A DNA stretch of 64,000 nt from Daucus carota subsp. sativus. Lineage: Eukaryota; Streptophyta; Magnoliopsida; Apiales; Apiaceae. The translations under genes and the position numbers were made by a program. Location of the stretch: positions 36,915,598 to 36,979,597 of the forward strand of contig NC_030385.2 in assembly GCF_001625215.2 (NCBI RefSeq). Reading direction: 5' to 3'. Under the pieces are notes generated by a model. That model saw only the letters and a program-made list of their open reading frames with translations, had not been told where the DNA came from and ran no database searches. The stretch's first letter is position 1; each line of letters begins with the position of its first letter. Below are positions 63,384 to 64,000 of the stretch, piece by piece.

Positions 63384-63686
63384 TTAACAATTAGCAGGAG
63401 GGGTGAGATTGCACTTGGATGGAAGTGCCAAAGCAAGATCAGGATCTATACCAAGAGAAGGCAGCACAAAAGAGTTCCTGTAAGAACACAAACATGACAA
63501 GTCTGCTCCAGAAAGAGCCTGGCAACATTCTGCTGTGGGATCAGCCGGTTCTGGTGCTGTCACTGCCGGTTTGCACGCCATTAAACCGTCCTCACTCATG
63601 TTACACAAGTCAATAGCCTCCATTTTTACGACCATCGCCACCACCATCACCAACCAAACCACCTTGATCAAGTTCCCCATCTTCAT
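63384..63686 (-). CDS. DIR1-like non-specific lipid transfer protein
   Basis: Single exon, 100 aa. A hydrophobic signal peptide ([15 protein letters not shown]) is followed by mature sequence starting near [12 protein letters not shown]. The eight-cysteine frame is complete: IDLC, MACKPAV, AECCQAL, LSCLCSY, PSKCNL and the C-terminal PANC. The pattern and the AIDLC start match DIR1, an extracellular lipid-binding protein needed for systemic acquired resistance in Arabidopsis. A second in-frame ATG two codons downstream (MGNLIK) could also be the start; both give a full signal peptide. On the minus strand a TATA motif lies about 80 bases before the ATG. Confidence 0.92.
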   Translation of the reverse strand: MKMGNLIKVVWLVMVVAMVVKMEAIDLCNMSEDGLMACKPAVTAPEPADPTAECCQALSGADLSCLCSYRNSFVLPSLGIDPDLALALPSKCNLTPPANC

Positions 63687-63763
63687 CTAAATTTATGAGT
63701 GTGTTTACAATGTTGCTAGCTAGCTAAATGTTAATGCAATAAGTAGATTGAAGTGAAGTTCAC

Positions 63764-63773
63764 TTATATATAG
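63764..63773 (-). promoter_or_regulatory. TATA box of the DIR1-like gene
   Basis: CTATATATAA on the minus strand, about 80 bases upstream of the ATG at 63686, a usual distance for a plant promoter with a short leader. Confidence 0.6.
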
Positions 63774-64000
63774 AAAAATGTGAGCATTTTTATACGATTA
63801 TACTTGTTTATATAATTTGATTGAAGGTTAATGATTGAGTGAAAGATGACAAAACTAAGAAAAGCATATTGGAATCCCGTGAGTTGGAATTGGAAATATC
63901 GAAATATTCAGGTCACGGGTGGTGTTAAACTCATATATCTATGGTAGACATTTTACCAGCCATTAGTTTGGTCTGGAGGCCTGGGGCCCTTGTGGTGTTC

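Overview
This is a stretch of plant nuclear genome, almost certainly a eudicot. The genes are intron-rich with GT..AG introns, the spacers are AT-rich and full of MITEs, and the proteins belong to plant families (SKU5-similar, DUF538, plant fimbrin, DIR1-like lipid transfer protein, At5g48480-like glyoxalase fold). Many Stowaway MITEs with CTCCCTCCGTCCC ends would suit an asterid such as an Apiaceae species, but that is a guess.

Layout: (1) 1-3551, minus: 5' part of an SKU5-similar cupredoxin gene, cut by the left edge. (2) 3880-5054: three Stowaway elements, the third carrying a nested hAT-like MITE. (3) 5440-8280, minus: F-box/LRR gene with an unusual C-terminal domain and a 5'-UTR intron. 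(4) 8910-13696, minus: a 4.8-kb non-autonomous Helitron with recognisable 5' and 3' ends. It carries a broken, multi-exon copy of the methylosome/chloride-channel regulator pICln. (5) 14.9-15.6 kb: two more Stowaways. (6) 17259-18670, plus: DUF538 secreted protein. (7) 24334-30260, minus: complete 14-exon fimbrin gene. (8) 32.4-34.8 kb: nested transposons, including a foldback element hit by a poly(A)-tailed retroposed fragment with a 15-bp target duplication. (9) about 38.9-56.5 kb: a large, apparently intact autonomous Helitron. (10) 58178-59255, plus: glyoxalase-fold protein. (11) 63384-63686, minus: DIR1-like lipid transfer protein.

The most striking object is the large Helitron. Splicing by hand gives unbroken reading frames for a 1659-aa Rep/helicase (12 exons), two tandem RPA70-like single-strand-binding proteins (561 and 460 aa) sharing most exon sizes, and a 548-aa protein with about four B3-like DNA-binding domains (11 exons) on the opposite strand. 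All four ORFs are open, so the element may be recently active. Rep/helicase would nick, unwind and rejoin DNA, and the RPA-like proteins would coat displaced single strands. The B3 protein is an unexpected passenger or regulator. It is divergent from the first RPA gene across a spacer built of three copies of one repeat. The left end of this Helitron is not resolved.

Host genes are spaced several kb apart and show no shared pathway. Exon boundaries were read by eye from GT/AG sites and reading frame, and were not confirmed with transcripts.
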